Source: Pseudomonas sp. A-RE-19 (GTDB taxonomy: Bacteria > Pseudomonadota > Gammaproteobacteria > Pseudomonadales > Pseudomonadaceae). Taken from it: 64,000 bases of DNA. The notes beneath the pieces are model-generated. The model was not told the DNA's origin. It worked only from the letters and a program-made list of their open reading frames with translations, and did not search any database. The stretch spans positions 31,487-95,486 of the forward strand of contig NZ_JAHBDQ010000023.1 of NCBI RefSeq assembly GCF_019956555.1. The letters run 5' to 3'. The position numbers and the translations under genes are program-made. This document shows, in pieces, positions 17,809 through 26,531 of the stretch (the stretch's first letter is position 1; each line of letters starts with the position of its first letter).

Positions 17809-17872
17809 ACAGGTTCCTTCAACGAAGACTGTGTTGGCGCCCAGTATGCCGCGATAGACCCTCGGCGCGCGA

Positions 17873-20077
17873 TCACTTGCCGCGATTGAGACGCCGCAGA
17901 TTACCGAGCACCGACTCCAGCGCCCGGTCGAACAGCAAGGTGTCGTCCAGCGTTCGCACCGCACCACGGCGGAATTCCAGGGCCAGACCGATACGGCTGT
18001 GCTCCAGCACTTTCATCCCGGTACGGTTGACGAAGATGTACTTGCCAGTGGCTTCAATGATCGCCGCCAGCTTGCAGCGCAGGGTGTTTTCCTCGTCTTC
18101 CTGAAATTCGACCCAGCAGCCCGGGCGTAGCTGATCAACTTGATGCAGAGTGACATCGTTCTCCAGCAAACGCACCGAGGTCGCTTCGACCGGGCCTTCA
18201 TCAGCGGTTCGAAGCACGATGTCCTGCAGCACTTCGACCATCATCGGCCCGTCAGGTGTATTTTTCTGGCCCGGACGTTCGAACAGTTGAACGTGCAAGA
18301 CCTCCAGCTCGCTGAAAAACTCGCTGGTGGCAAACGGATCGAATGCCGAACTGCTCAGCCCATCGCGCAATGACTTGAGCAACCCCGGCACCAGCGACAA
18401 CAAGCGCAGGCTCGCATCGGGTTCGTCATGGCGCTGCACGCTCCAGATCAATTGCGCCATGGTCTGCACATCGGCGTGCCATTCGGCGGACTGATCACCG
18501 TGCTTGAGGCAGGTCAGCAACAGCACTTTGCTCCAGGCCTCCTGGATAAACGCCACAACGCCATGGGGCAGCACCTTGCCCACCAATGCCTGGTTCAGCG
18601 CCTGCTCGACGCGCTGACGCGCCAACTCGGTCCTGGCGCGGCCTTCCTCGGCGTCACGGGTGCGTTGCTCGAGTAATTCGCTGCGACGGCGCTCGTCACT
18701 GGTGAAGGCGAGAAAGTCCGCCAGCAGCTCGGAAAAGATCGCCGGGTCATCGACAAAATCGTTCAACAAGCGCTGCACGACTTGCTCGATGCGCAGGTAC
18801 AGACTGTCGCGCTCATGGGCATCGCAATGACCCCAGCCCATGGCTGCGGCGGCGATTTCATTGAGCAAGCGCCGGGCAGGATGACTGGCGCGGCTGAAAA
18901 AGCTCTTGTCGAGTACCGCGACTTTCAGCATCGGTATCTGCAAACGGCCGATCAGCGCCTTGAGGGAGTCGGGCAGGTTGCGGTCATCGAGGATGCACTC
19001 GAAAAGCATGGCGATCAGATTGATCACGTCTTCGTCGGCCACCCCGACCACGCGCGATTTGCCGCTCTTGACGCTGACCCGGGTCAGCAGTTGTTCGAGC
19101 TGGTTACGCAGATCGAAGTCGTCCTGGGCTGCCAACGCCGGCACGTATTGCTGCAAGTGCGAGAGCAGGCGCATCAGGTCGCGGGTTGAAATGGGCTGAG
19201 GCTCGGCACTGGCCTCCAGGGTCGGCGCAACGCTGCCACGCACATGGAACAGCAACTCCTGCAAGGCGGCGAAGACCTCCTGCACACTGTCGTCGACCTG
19301 GGGACTGCCGCAGCGTCCTCCTGCCTCGGCAAGATCGGCATCAACACTGGCAGCAGCCCGATCGGTAGCACGTCGCGCCGGGGCGGGCTTGAGGTCGGGA
19401 AGCACGCCGGTGGCGATCAGCAGTTGATTGGCTTCGGCATAAAGTTGATCAGCATTGCTGAGCACATAGCGCTCGAACAGCTTGAGGATGATCAGCTTGA
19501 CCTTGATCTCCATCCCCAGGTTGCGACCGGCCTGCAAAAAATACTCGCAGAGCAGCGTCGGGCCCATGGGATTGTGTTGTTCGACCAGCATCTTGCCCAG
19601 CAGTGTGCTGAGTCGAGCGGTGAGTTGGTCAAGGGCGAAACCGTCGCGGCTCAGCACCTTGCCGACCATGGCCTCCACCGCCACATTGCGCTCCATGTCG
19701 TCATTGGGTAACAGCGCCGAGGCATCGAAAGCCAATGCCCGAGGCACGGCCGAGTGAGAGGTGTCGTGCTGCGTGAGGCCGACGAAAGCATCGCAGAATT
19801 GCTCGAGAAAACCGCGTTCGATACTTTTGCGCTTGAGACGCAGATCACGCATGGCTTCGAAGAAGATGTTTTGCTCGACGTCGTTTCGGGCCCGATCGGC
19901 CATTTCAAACAGGGTGTCGTCGGCGTTATCGAACAGCGCCTGCAAATCCTGCTTGAGCTGTTGAACGGCCTTGTCGCGAACCTGAAGCAGAATCACAGGC
20001 AGGCGGGCGAGCGGCGAGTGACTCGCCTGATCGGTAGTCGCCTTGTGCAAAGGCACTACATTCCCGTCGTTGTGCAT
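17873..20077 (-). CDS. DUF1631 family protein
   Basis: A 734-residue soluble, acidic and largely helical protein of the DUF1631 family, common in gamma-proteobacteria. Its function is not established. I see no signal peptide or membrane span. The C-terminal part (about 600-700) contains LRPGCWVEFQEDEENTLRCKLA and IFVNRTGMKVLEHSR, resembling a small PilZ-like beta domain, though this is only an impression. The start at 20077 is favoured by an AGGAGG ribosome site. It lies upstream of ampD on the same strand and divergent from nadC, the same order as PA4522-PA4524 in P. aeruginosa. Confidence 0.88.
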   Translation of the reverse strand: MHNDGNVVPLHKATTDQASHSPLARLPVILLQVRDKAVQQLKQDLQALFDNADDTLFEMADRARNDVEQNIFFEAMRDLRLKRKSIERGFLEQFCDAFVGLTQHDTSHSAVPRALAFDASALLPNDDMERNVAVEAMVGKVLSRDGFALDQLTARLSTLLGKMLVEQHNPMGPTLLCEYFLQAGRNLGMEIKVKLIILKLFERYVLSNADQLYAEANQLLIATGVLPDLKPAPARRATDRAAASVDADLAEAGGRCGSPQVDDSVQEVFAALQELLFHVRGSVAPTLEASAEPQPISTRDLMRLLSHLQQYVPALAAQDDFDLRNQLEQLLTRVSVKSGKSRVVGVADEDVINLIAMLFECILDDRNLPDSLKALIGRLQIPMLKVAVLDKSFFSRASHPARRLLNEIAAAAMGWGHCDAHERDSLYLRIEQVVQRLLNDFVDDPAIFSELLADFLAFTSDERRRSELLEQRTRDAEEGRARTELARQRVEQALNQALVGKVLPHGVVAFIQEAWSKVLLLTCLKHGDQSAEWHADVQTMAQLIWSVQRHDEPDASLRLLSLVPGLLKSLRDGLSSSAFDPFATSEFFSELEVLHVQLFERPGQKNTPDGPMMVEVLQDIVLRTADEGPVEATSVRLLENDVTLHQVDQLRPGCWVEFQEDEENTLRCKLAAIIEATGKYIFVNRTGMKVLEHSRIGLALEFRRGAVRTLDDTLLFDRALESVLGNLRRLNRGK

Positions 20078-20436
20078 CCAAGCCTCCTGAAACGGTGATT
20101 CTTCGGTTCGGTGAGAAAGATCGAGTGCGCCGGCCACACAGCCGGCGCTCAACGGGAACAGTCAGCACCCGTTGTCATTCAATAATCGGGAATCCAAAGT
20201 TACGTCAAAGCTATGACGTCAAATGCAAGGCGAATTATCTGCAAAAGACTCTCCTTGTGCCAGCAGACTCTGCCCTTGCCTTGGAAATAGACGTTTATGA
20301 AAGACCCTTGCCAAGTGCTGATTGCTCGCGCAAATCGACCAAATGCAGGTTGGCGAACGATGGAATGGCCGTTGATGCCTTGGGTTGCCTCGCACCATGG
20401 CCCTATAATCGGGCCACTTTGTTTGTGGAGCCCGTT
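20078..20436. promoter_or_regulatory. DUF1631-nadC divergent gap
   Basis: A 359-base gap with no convincing gene. It holds a perfect hairpin GCGCCGGC-CACACA-GCCGGCGC (20128-20149) in the DUF1631 leader and the nadC promoter near its right end. The rest shows nothing I can name. Confidence 0.5.
20380..20409 (+). promoter_or_regulatory. Probable sigma-70 promoter of nadC
   Basis: A perfect TATAAT -10 at 20404-20409 has a weak TTGGGT -35 at 20380-20385 (18-base spacer). The predicted start site is about 20 bases before the nadC ATG. Confidence 0.6.
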
Positions 20437-21285
20437 ATGCCGAATCTACGTCTCGCCGATTTGACCGCCGAAATCGAAGCCAACGTGCGCCGTGCGTTGC
20501 TCGAGGACATCGGCAGCGGCGACATCACTGCGCAACTGATCCCGGCCGAACGCCTGGCCAAAGCCACCATCATCACCCGCGATGCGGCTGTCATGGCTGG
20601 CACCGCCTGGGTCGATGCGGTTTTCCGGCAATTGGACCCGCGGGTTGCGGTTCATTGGCAGGTGCGTGACGGCGAACGGGTAAAGCCCAATCAGGCGTTG
20701 TTCCACCTTGAAGGCCCGGCACGCTCGCTGCTGACGGGTGAACGCAGTGCACTGAATTTCCTGCAACTGCTTTCCGGCGTGGCCACTCGCGCGCAATACC
20801 TGGCCGATTTCGTCGCCGACACTCAGGTGAAGCTGCTCGACACCCGCAAAACCCTGCCGGGGCTGCGCCTGGCCCAGAAATACGCCGTAACCTGCGGCGG
20901 TTGCCACAATCACCGCATCGGTTTGTATGACGCCTTCCTGATCAAGGAAAACCATATCGCCGCCTGCGGTGGCATCCCTGAGGCCATCAAGGCCGCGCAC
21001 AAGATCGCCCCGGGCAAACCGGTGGAGATCGAAGTGGAGAACCTGGCGGAGCTCAAAGAAGCCCTGGCGGCGGGTGCCGACATCATCATGCTTGATGAAC
21101 TGAGCCTGGACGACATGCGTGAAGCTGTGCGCCTGAACGCCGGCAAGGCAAAACTGGAGGCCAGCGGTGGTATCAACGAAAGCACGCTGCTGCCCATCGC
21201 CGAAACCGGGGTGGATTATATTTCGATTGGTGCGATGACCAAGGATGTGAAGGCTGTGGATCTGTCGATGCGTTTAAGCCTCTGA
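20437..21285 (+). CDS. nadC: Nicotinate-nucleotide pyrophosphorylase (quinolinate phosphoribosyltransferase)
   Basis: The 282-residue enzyme converts quinolinate and PRPP to nicotinate mononucleotide in de novo NAD synthesis. Family motifs include EDIGSGDITAQL, LLDTRKTLPGLR, GGCHNHRIGLYDAFLIKENH and the C-terminal EASGGI...ISIGAMT phosphate-binding region. The ATG at 20437 gives the family length; a GGAG lies just upstream. It is a single gene divergent from the DUF1631-ampD-ampE group, as in P. aeruginosa. Confidence 0.97.
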   Translation: MPNLRLADLTAEIEANVRRALLEDIGSGDITAQLIPAERLAKATIITRDAAVMAGTAWVDAVFRQLDPRVAVHWQVRDGERVKPNQALFHLEGPARSLLTGERSALNFLQLLSGVATRAQYLADFVADTQVKLLDTRKTLPGLRLAQKYAVTCGGCHNHRIGLYDAFLIKENHIAACGGIPEAIKAAHKIAPGKPVEIEVENLAELKEALAAGADIIMLDELSLDDMREAVRLNAGKAKLEASGGINESTLLPIAETGVDYISIGAMTKDVKAVDLSMRLSL

Positions 21286-21307
21286 TCGAGAAAACGCCCG
21301 ATTCAAA

Positions 21308-21397
21308 TGTGGGAGCGGGCTTGCTCGCGAAGGCGGTGTGTCAGGCGACATTTACGTCGACTGACACGCCCTCTTCGCGAGCAAGCCCGCTCCCACA
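21308..21397. repeat. REP pair, GTGGGAGCGGGCTTGCTCGC variant
   Basis: Inverted arms with the GGGCTTGCTCGCGA variant of the REP core, between the convergent nadC and the small minus-strand gene. Confidence 0.9.
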
Positions 21398-21399
21398 GG

Positions 21400-21705
21400 T
21401 CAGACCACCAGATTATTCATCTCGCAGTACTCTTCCCACTCGACGCCCAATACCTCGGCCGCCTCCTTGTGCAGCGCCAGGCGCGCAGCCTCGTACTCTT
21501 GCGGGCTTGAGGTGTACTTGAGCGTCAGTTCCCACGGCTGCAAGCCCTGAGCTTCTGCTTCATCCTCGAACGCCCACTGGATCTGGTCTTTCTGATCGTC
21601 GGCTGGCAAGTCCTTGATCTCTTCCATCAACTCGTGCGCATCTAGCGCGTACATTTTGAGGGCTTCTTTGTGTCTGGCTTCTTGACTCAATTCTTTAACG
21701 GTCAT
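21400..21705 (-). CDS. Small acidic conserved protein, possibly DUF6388 family
   Basis: A 101-residue acidic, helical protein (MTVKELSQEARHKEAL...) with conserved-looking DQIQWAFEDEAEAQG and PWELTLKY. I associate this pattern with the DUF6388 family but am not certain, and no function is known. The ATG at 21705 is preferred over the extended frame to 21810 because the family-like sequence starts there. The ribosome site (GCGAGAA) is modest. It lies alone beside a REP element. Confidence 0.7.
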   Translation of the reverse strand: MTVKELSQEARHKEALKMYALDAHELMEEIKDLPADDQKDQIQWAFEDEAEAQGLQPWELTLKYTSSPQEYEAARLALHKEAAEVLGVEWEEYCEMNNLVV

Positions 21706-22006
21706 GGCGTTCTCGCTGATCTGAGGAATGGAAGATGGATCTGGATCATCAAGGATCTCTCTGACGCAAAAAACCGTTAGAAGCCCGGTTTGTCTGGCCT
21801 TCAGAACCATTCGGGATCATCTGAAAACTGCTGGGCGATGCTCATGCAGACAACGAATATAGGACGTTTTGTCGAGGATTCACACGGGTCTTTACATCTA
21901 TCCCACAAAAAGCCACGAGCATGAGGTGCAGGAGGCCTTGGGAACATAAGTCGAAATCCCAAGTCATAGCGATGTGCCATATCGGCACTTCACAAGGAAC
22001 CCGGTG
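21706..22006. promoter_or_regulatory. Divergent gap between small gene and coiled-coil gene
   Basis: A 301-base AT-richer gap carrying both promoters. A small hairpin GTGCC-ATATC-GGCAC lies just before the coiled-coil gene. I see no clear -35/-10 pair and no gene. Confidence 0.4.
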
Positions 22007-22552
22007 ATGCGCAGTTTTTCCAAGCTTTTGTCTGCCCAGCTTGCGACCGCTACCCTGCTGCTCGGCAGCCTGATTTTAGCCAGCGCGGCTCAAGCTGCTG
22101 TCGAAGTGACCTCTGACCCTGCGTTGTACTCCGACAAAATTTCCGCCCTCCACAATTCATTCGGCAAGGACACACTCGTCAGAACCAGCGTCAGCATCGA
22201 TGATCTGGAAAATCTGCAAAAAACTGTGAAGGCCAATGCCACCGAACTGGAAAGCCAGAAGCGCACCCTCAGCGAGCAGGCCCGTCAGATCGAAGAGCTC
22301 AAACGCAACAGCGGTTCCAGCTCAAGTTCCAGCAGCAAGGAGATTGACGACCTCAAGCGCACGGTCAACGAGCAGGAACGCGATCTGAATAATCTTGGCA
22401 AGCAAGTGGAAGAGCTAAAGCGCAACAGCGGCTCCAGCTCAAGCTCGAACAACAGCGAAATCTCCAGCCTCAAACGGGAGATCAGCGATCAGGATCGCGC
22501 GATGGATCAGCTCAAGCGCACCGTCGAGGACCTGAGCAGAAAGGTGAAATGA
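22007..22552 (+). CDS. Secreted coiled-coil protein with serine-rich linkers, function unknown
   Basis: A 181-residue protein with a signal peptide (hydrophobic run around residues 14-29, then ASAAQA-A). The mature part contains two near-repeats: EELKRNSGSSSSS, then an acidic/basic helix (DDLKRTVNEQERDLNNL / SSLKREISDQDRAMDQL), ending in LKRTVEDLSRKVK. Heptad spacing of Leu/Ile suggests coiled coils joined by flexible serine stretches. There is no lipobox cysteine, so it is probably a soluble periplasmic or surface-associated oligomer. The ATG at 22007 is chosen for the AAGGA ribosome site and because the signal peptide then starts correctly. It lies between nadC and tRNA-Thr, where P. aeruginosa has the pilin locus. 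Confidence 0.8.
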   Translation: MRSFSKLLSAQLATATLLLGSLILASAAQAAVEVTSDPALYSDKISALHNSFGKDTLVRTSVSIDDLENLQKTVKANATELESQKRTLSEQARQIEELKRNSGSSSSSSSKEIDDLKRTVNEQERDLNNLGKQVEELKRNSGSSSSSNNSEISSLKREISDQDRAMDQLKRTVEDLSRKVK

Positions 22553-22561
22553 AGAAGAAAA

Positions 22562-22637
22562 TGGTGCCCGAGACAGGAATCGAACCTGCGACCTTCGCGT
22601 TACGAGTGCGCTGCTCTACCGGCTGAGCTACACGGGC
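22562..22637 (-). tRNA. tRNA-Thr (CGT anticodon)
   Basis: A 76-base cloverleaf on the minus strand beginning GCCCGTGTAGCTCAG, with anticodon loop CTCGTAA, the T-loop GGTTCGATTCC and an encoded CCA end. It reads ACG threonine codons. tRNA genes of this kind are frequent integration sites, but no integrase lies next to it here. Confidence 0.95.
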
Positions 22638-22692
22638 GGTGGGCTAAACCTAGCACTGGCTATGCAGTCAGGCAACTTCGCGCACCACAAAA

Positions 22693-22813
22693 TCAAAAGA
22701 TCGTCCGAACGCGGCCCGAGCCTGCGGCAGCTCCTACAGATTCGATGTATGCCGCCATATCGGGGTTGAACACAATCTCGGGCAGGAGCTGCCGCAGGCT
22801 GCGATTCTTTTGA
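22693..22813. repeat. REP pair, GCCTGCGGCAGCTCCTACAG type
   Basis: Inverted arms: left with CCTGCGGCAGCTCCTACAGA, right with GGCAGGAGCTGCCGCAGGC, bounded by TCAAAAGA and TCTTTTGA. The left arm has several changes (CGTCCGAACGCGG) in place of the standard CGCAG. It lies between tRNA-Thr and the pnp terminator. Confidence 0.8.
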
Positions 22814-22826
22814 TCTTCTTGCACAC

Positions 22827-22866
22827 AAAAAAATGCCCCGCCGTTTTCACGGCGGGGCATTTTTTA
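22827..22866 (-). terminator. Rho-independent terminator after pnp
   Basis: ATGCCCCGCCG pairs with CGGCGGGGCAT around a six-base loop, flanked by A and T runs on both sides. It ends the pnp transcript on the minus strand and could work in both directions. Confidence 0.92.
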
Positions 22867-22897
22867 TAACGTTGAAGCGGTCAGGCGAAGGGGGTGA

Positions 22898-25003
22898 TTA
22901 AACGCCCGAAGCCTTGGCTGCTGCTACGTCTTTGATGGACAGCTTGATACGGCCGCGGTTGTCCACGTCCAGTACCAGCACTTCCACTTCCTGGCCTTCT
23001 TTCAGGATGTCAGTCACTTTCTCGACGCGAGCATCGCTCAGCATGGAGATGTGAACCAGACCGTCCTTGCCCGGCAGGATGTTGACGAATGCGCCGAAGT
23101 CGACGATGCGCTCAACCTTGCCAACGTAGATCTTGCCGATCTCCGCTTCAGCAGTGATGCCCAGAACGCGCTGACGTGCAGCTTCTGCAGCTTCCTTGGT
23201 TTCGCCGAAGATCTTGATCGAACCGTCGTCTTCGATGTCGATCGAAGCCTTGGTTTCTTCACAGATCGCACGAATGGTCGCGCCGCCTTTACCGATGACA
23301 TCACGGATTTTGTCGGTGTCGATTTTCATCGCGATCATGGTCGGAGCGTTTTCCGACAGCTCGGTACGCGACTGGCCAATGATCTGGTTCATCTGACCGA
23401 GGATGTTCAGGCGCGCTTCAAGGGCTTGGCCCAGAGCGATTTCCATGATTTCTTCGGTGATGCCCTTGATCTTGATGTCCATCTGCAGCGCGGTCACACC
23501 TTTGGCGGTACCGGCTACTTTGAAGTCCATGTCGCCCAGGTGGTCTTCGTCACCCAGGATGTCGGTCAGGACGGCGAATTTCTCGCCTTCTTTAACCAGA
23601 CCCATGGCGATACCGGCAACCGGCGCCTTCATCGGCACACCGGCGTCCATCAGAGCCAGGGAAGCGCCGCAGACCGAAGCCATGGAGCTCGAACCGTTGG
23701 ACTCGGTGATTTCCGACACAACACGGATGGTGTACGGGAACACGTCGGCAGCAGGCAGCATGGCCTGAACCGAACGACGGGCCAGACGGCCGTGACCGAT
23801 TTCGCGACGACCAGCGCCACCCATGCGACCACACTCACCTACCGAGAACGGAGGGAAGTTGTAGTGCAGCATGAACGGGTCTTTTTTCTCGCCTTCCAGG
23901 GTGTCCAGCAGCTGTGCGTCACGGGCAGTACCCAGAGTCGCGACTACCAGAGCCTGGGTTTCGCCACGGGTGAACAGTGCCGAACCGTGAGTCTTCGGCA
24001 GAACACCGACTTCGATGTTCAGCGGACGTACGGTCTTGGTGTCGCGACCGTCGATACGTGGCTTGCCGTTAACGATGTTTTCGCGAACGGTGCGGTATTC
24101 GATTTCGCCGAAAGCCGCTTTGACTTCGCTGGACGAAGGCTGGCCTTCTTCACCGGACAACTTGGCAACCACCTGGTCTTTCAGCTCGCCCAGACGTGCA
24201 TAACGGTCGGCTTTGACGGTGATGGTGTAAGCCTGGGAGATCGCTTCGCCGAACTCGGCACGGATCGCGCCCAGCAGTGCGGTGGCTTCTGGCTGTGGAG
24301 CCCAGGTCCAGGTCGGCTTGGCAGCTTCCGCAGCCAGTTCTTTAACAGCGTTGATCACAACCTGGAACTCGTCGTGAGCAAACAGTACCGCGCCCAGCAT
24401 CTGGTCTTCGGTCAGCTCTTTGGCTTCCGATTCAACCATCAACACGGCTTCCGAAGTACCGGCAACGACCATGTCCAGGCTCGATGCTTTCAGCTGTTCG
24501 TAAGTCGGGTTCAGCAGGTAGCCGGTGCTTTCGTGGAACGCAACGCGGGCAGCGCCGATCGGGCCATCGAAAGGAATGCCGGAGATGGCCAGGGCAGCCG
24601 AGGTACCGATCATCGCAGCGATGTCCGGGTCGGTTTTCTTGCTGGTGGAAACGACGGTGCAGACAACCTGCACTTCGTTCATGAAACCTTCTGGGAACAG
24701 CGGACGGATCGGACGGTCGATCAGTCGGGAAGTCAGGGTTTCTTTCTCGGAAGGACGGCCTTCACGCTTGAAGAAACCGCCAGGGATCTTACCGGCAGCG
24801 TAAGTCTTTTCCTGGTAGTGAACGGACAGAGGGAAGAAGCCCTTGCCTGGATCGGCTTGTTTGGCACCGACTACGGTCACCAATACGCTGACGTCATCGT
24901 CAACGGTGACCAATACTGCGCCGGAGGCCTGACGGGCGATACGGCCGGTCTCGAGGGTAACGGTCGACTGACCGAACTGGAATTTTTTGATTACCGGGTT
25001 CAC
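22898..25003 (-). CDS. pnp: Polyribonucleotide nucleotidyltransferase (PNPase)
   Basis: The 701-residue enzyme degrades RNA 3'-5' by phosphorolysis and is a degradosome partner. It contains two RNase PH-like domains (about 1-210 and 310-545) with a helical linker, then a KH domain (IRDVIGKGGATIRAICEETKASIDIED) and an S1 domain (GKIYVGKVERIVDFGAFVNILPGKDGLVHIS). It starts with GTG at 25003 behind an AGG-rich site. It follows rpsO by about 195 bases, the usual rpsO-pnp order. The gap may hold an RNase III processing hairpin used in pnp autoregulation, but I could not draw a clean one. Confidence 0.98.
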   Translation of the reverse strand: MNPVIKKFQFGQSTVTLETGRIARQASGAVLVTVDDDVSVLVTVVGAKQADPGKGFFPLSVHYQEKTYAAGKIPGGFFKREGRPSEKETLTSRLIDRPIRPLFPEGFMNEVQVVCTVVSTSKKTDPDIAAMIGTSAALAISGIPFDGPIGAARVAFHESTGYLLNPTYEQLKASSLDMVVAGTSEAVLMVESEAKELTEDQMLGAVLFAHDEFQVVINAVKELAAEAAKPTWTWAPQPEATALLGAIRAEFGEAISQAYTITVKADRYARLGELKDQVVAKLSGEEGQPSSSEVKAAFGEIEYRTVRENIVNGKPRIDGRDTKTVRPLNIEVGVLPKTHGSALFTRGETQALVVATLGTARDAQLLDTLEGEKKDPFMLHYNFPPFSVGECGRMGGAGRREIGHGRLARRSVQAMLPAADVFPYTIRVVSEITESNGSSSMASVCGASLALMDAGVPMKAPVAGIAMGLVKEGEKFAVLTDILGDEDHLGDMDFKVAGTAKGVTALQMDIKIKGITEEIMEIALGQALEARLNILGQMNQIIGQSRTELSENAPTMIAMKIDTDKIRDVIGKGGATIRAICEETKASIDIEDDGSIKIFGETKEAAEAARQRVLGITAEAEIGKIYVGKVERIVDFGAFVNILPGKDGLVHISMLSDARVEKVTDILKEGQEVEVLVLDVDNRGRIKLSIKDVAAAKASGV

Positions 25004-25198
25004 GGTGTCCTACCTTCTTTTGTGGCTCTTGGGGAACTTGTCTTCTTGCGAAATTCTTGGGCAATGTCGGGAATCGGCCCAACGCCTGTCCAGGGTAAAA
25101 CGACTATCCAGATAAAACTTGAGGCTGGGAGCCTGCCATGCGCCAGCGGGAAACCCACTGATGCACGACAGACAACCAACCTCTAGCGCAATCGCTGA

Positions 25199-25468
25199 TT
25201 AGCGACGCAGACCCAGGCGACCGATCAGAGCCTGATAACGACCCAGATCCTTGCCTTTCAGGTAGTCCAGCAGCTTACGACGCTGGTTAACCATGCGGAT
25301 CAGACCACGACGGGAGTGGTGATCTTTACCGTTGGCCTTGAAGTGACCTTGCAGTTTGTTGATGTTGTGGGTCAGCAGTGCAACTTGCACTTCTGGCGAA
25401 CCAGTGTCACCAACAGCTTGCTGGTAGTCAGCTACGATTTGAGCTTTTTCTTGAACGTCGAGAGCCAT
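25199..25468 (-). CDS. rpsO: 30S ribosomal protein S15
   Basis: An 89-residue primary-binding protein of the 30S platform, which binds the 16S rRNA central domain. The sequence MALDVQEKAQIVADYQ ... RRGLIRMVNQRRKLLDYLKGKD is typical S15. It lies between truB and pnp in the classic order. Its leader carries two compact hairpins that may serve translational autoregulation. Confidence 0.98.
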   Translation of the reverse strand: MALDVQEKAQIVADYQQAVGDTGSPEVQVALLTHNINKLQGHFKANGKDHHSRRGLIRMVNQRRKLLDYLKGKDLGRYQALIGRLGLRR

Positions 25469-25491
25469 GAGGCAATCCTTTTATCAGGAAA

Positions 25492-25535
25492 CTGTTTCAA
25501 AGAAACAGCTTCAACAGGCCAGGGACAAATCCCTG
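25492..25535 (-). promoter_or_regulatory. rpsO leader hairpins (possible S15 autoregulatory element)
   Basis: Two perfect short hairpins lie 24-67 bases before the rpsO start: CTGTTTC-AAA-GAAACAG (25492-25508) and CAGGGA-CAAA-TCCCTG (25520-25535). S15 represses its own mRNA in several bacteria by binding leader structures. Whether these two are the site here is inference. Confidence 0.5.
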
Positions 25536-25610
25536 TATCTATAAATGAGTAGTGACCGTGCCTGTTAACAGCCACACTCGCCAGCCTGCTGTTACACAGG
25601 CCGGTTCCGG

Positions 25611-26528
25611 TCATTCTGACCGAATCAGTCGACGTGGCGCGATGCGCCCGTCTTCGCTCACTTCACCGATACCGATGAAGCGACCGTTGTGATCCTGTAC
25701 CCGTACCATGCCGAACTTCGGTGCATCCGGGGCGCGTACCGGTTGGCCGTTGAGCCAGTAGAACGCGCTGTGCTCCGAGAACTGCAACAGTGGCCAATCC
25801 AGCAGGCCGCTGTCCGATGGCATCAGGAAGCGATCAACCGCTTCGTTGCCGCCTTCGGCATGTACCGCTTCCAACTCTTCGAGCGTGACAGTCTGCGCCA
25901 GCGTGAAAGGCCCGGCCTGGGTACGTCGCAATTCAGCCACGTAAGCGCCACAACCGAGTTGCTCACCGATATCCTCCACCAGGGTGCGGATATAGGTGCC
26001 TTTGCTGCAATCCACCGCCAGCCGCGCAGTATCACCTTCAAAGGCCAGCAATTCCAAGCGCGCAATAGTAACAGAACGCGGTTCGCGCTCCACTACTTCG
26101 CCTGCACGGGCCAGCTTGTACAGCGGCTGCCCGTCACGCTTGAGCGCCGAGTACATAGGCGGTATCTGACTGATTTGACCGCGAAATTTCGGCAGCACAG
26201 CCTCGACATCGGCGCGACCAACGGTCACCGGGCGCTCCAGCAAAACTTCACCTTCGGCATCCGCCGTGGTGGTGGTCTTGCCCAGTTGCGCCAGAGTCTC
26301 GTAACCCTTGTCGGAATCGAGCAGGTATTGCGAGAACTTGGTGGCCTCGCCGAAGCACAACGGCAGCACGCCGGTGGCCAGCGGATCGAGACTGCCGGTG
26401 TGCCCGGCCTTTTCGGCATTGAGCAACCAGCGGACCTTCTGCAACGCCGCGTTGGAGGTGAACCCCAGCGGCTTGTCGAGCAGGATGATGCCGCTGACGT
26501 TACGACGGATACGTTTGACCTGAGCCAC
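25611..26528 (-). CDS. truB: tRNA pseudouridine-55 synthase
   Basis: The 305-residue enzyme makes the universal pseudouridine 55 in the T-loop of tRNAs. The catalytic aspartate is Asp48 in GHTGSLDPLATGVL. The KPLGFTSN start motif and the C-terminal PUA-like tail (KFGMVRVQDHNGRFIGIGEV) are present. The GTG start lies three bases after the rbfA stop and its AAGGAG site overlaps that stop, so the genes are coupled. Confidence 0.97.
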   Translation of the reverse strand: MAQVKRIRRNVSGIILLDKPLGFTSNAALQKVRWLLNAEKAGHTGSLDPLATGVLPLCFGEATKFSQYLLDSDKGYETLAQLGKTTTTADAEGEVLLERPVTVGRADVEAVLPKFRGQISQIPPMYSALKRDGQPLYKLARAGEVVEREPRSVTIARLELLAFEGDTARLAVDCSKGTYIRTLVEDIGEQLGCGAYVAELRRTQAGPFTLAQTVTLEELEAVHAEGGNEAVDRFLMPSDSGLLDWPLLQFSEHSAFYWLNGQPVRAPDAPKFGMVRVQDHNGRFIGIGEVSEDGRIAPRRLIRSE

Positions 26529-26531
26529 CGA

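Noticed and set aside
20095..20436. N-terminal extension of nadC
   Set aside because: The frame is open upstream but the extra residues are unlike the family, and a good promoter lies inside it.
22562..22830. tRNA-Thr as an integration site with a genomic island
   Set aside because: No integrase and no repeated tRNA 3' end is seen nearby; only a REP pair and the pnp terminator follow.
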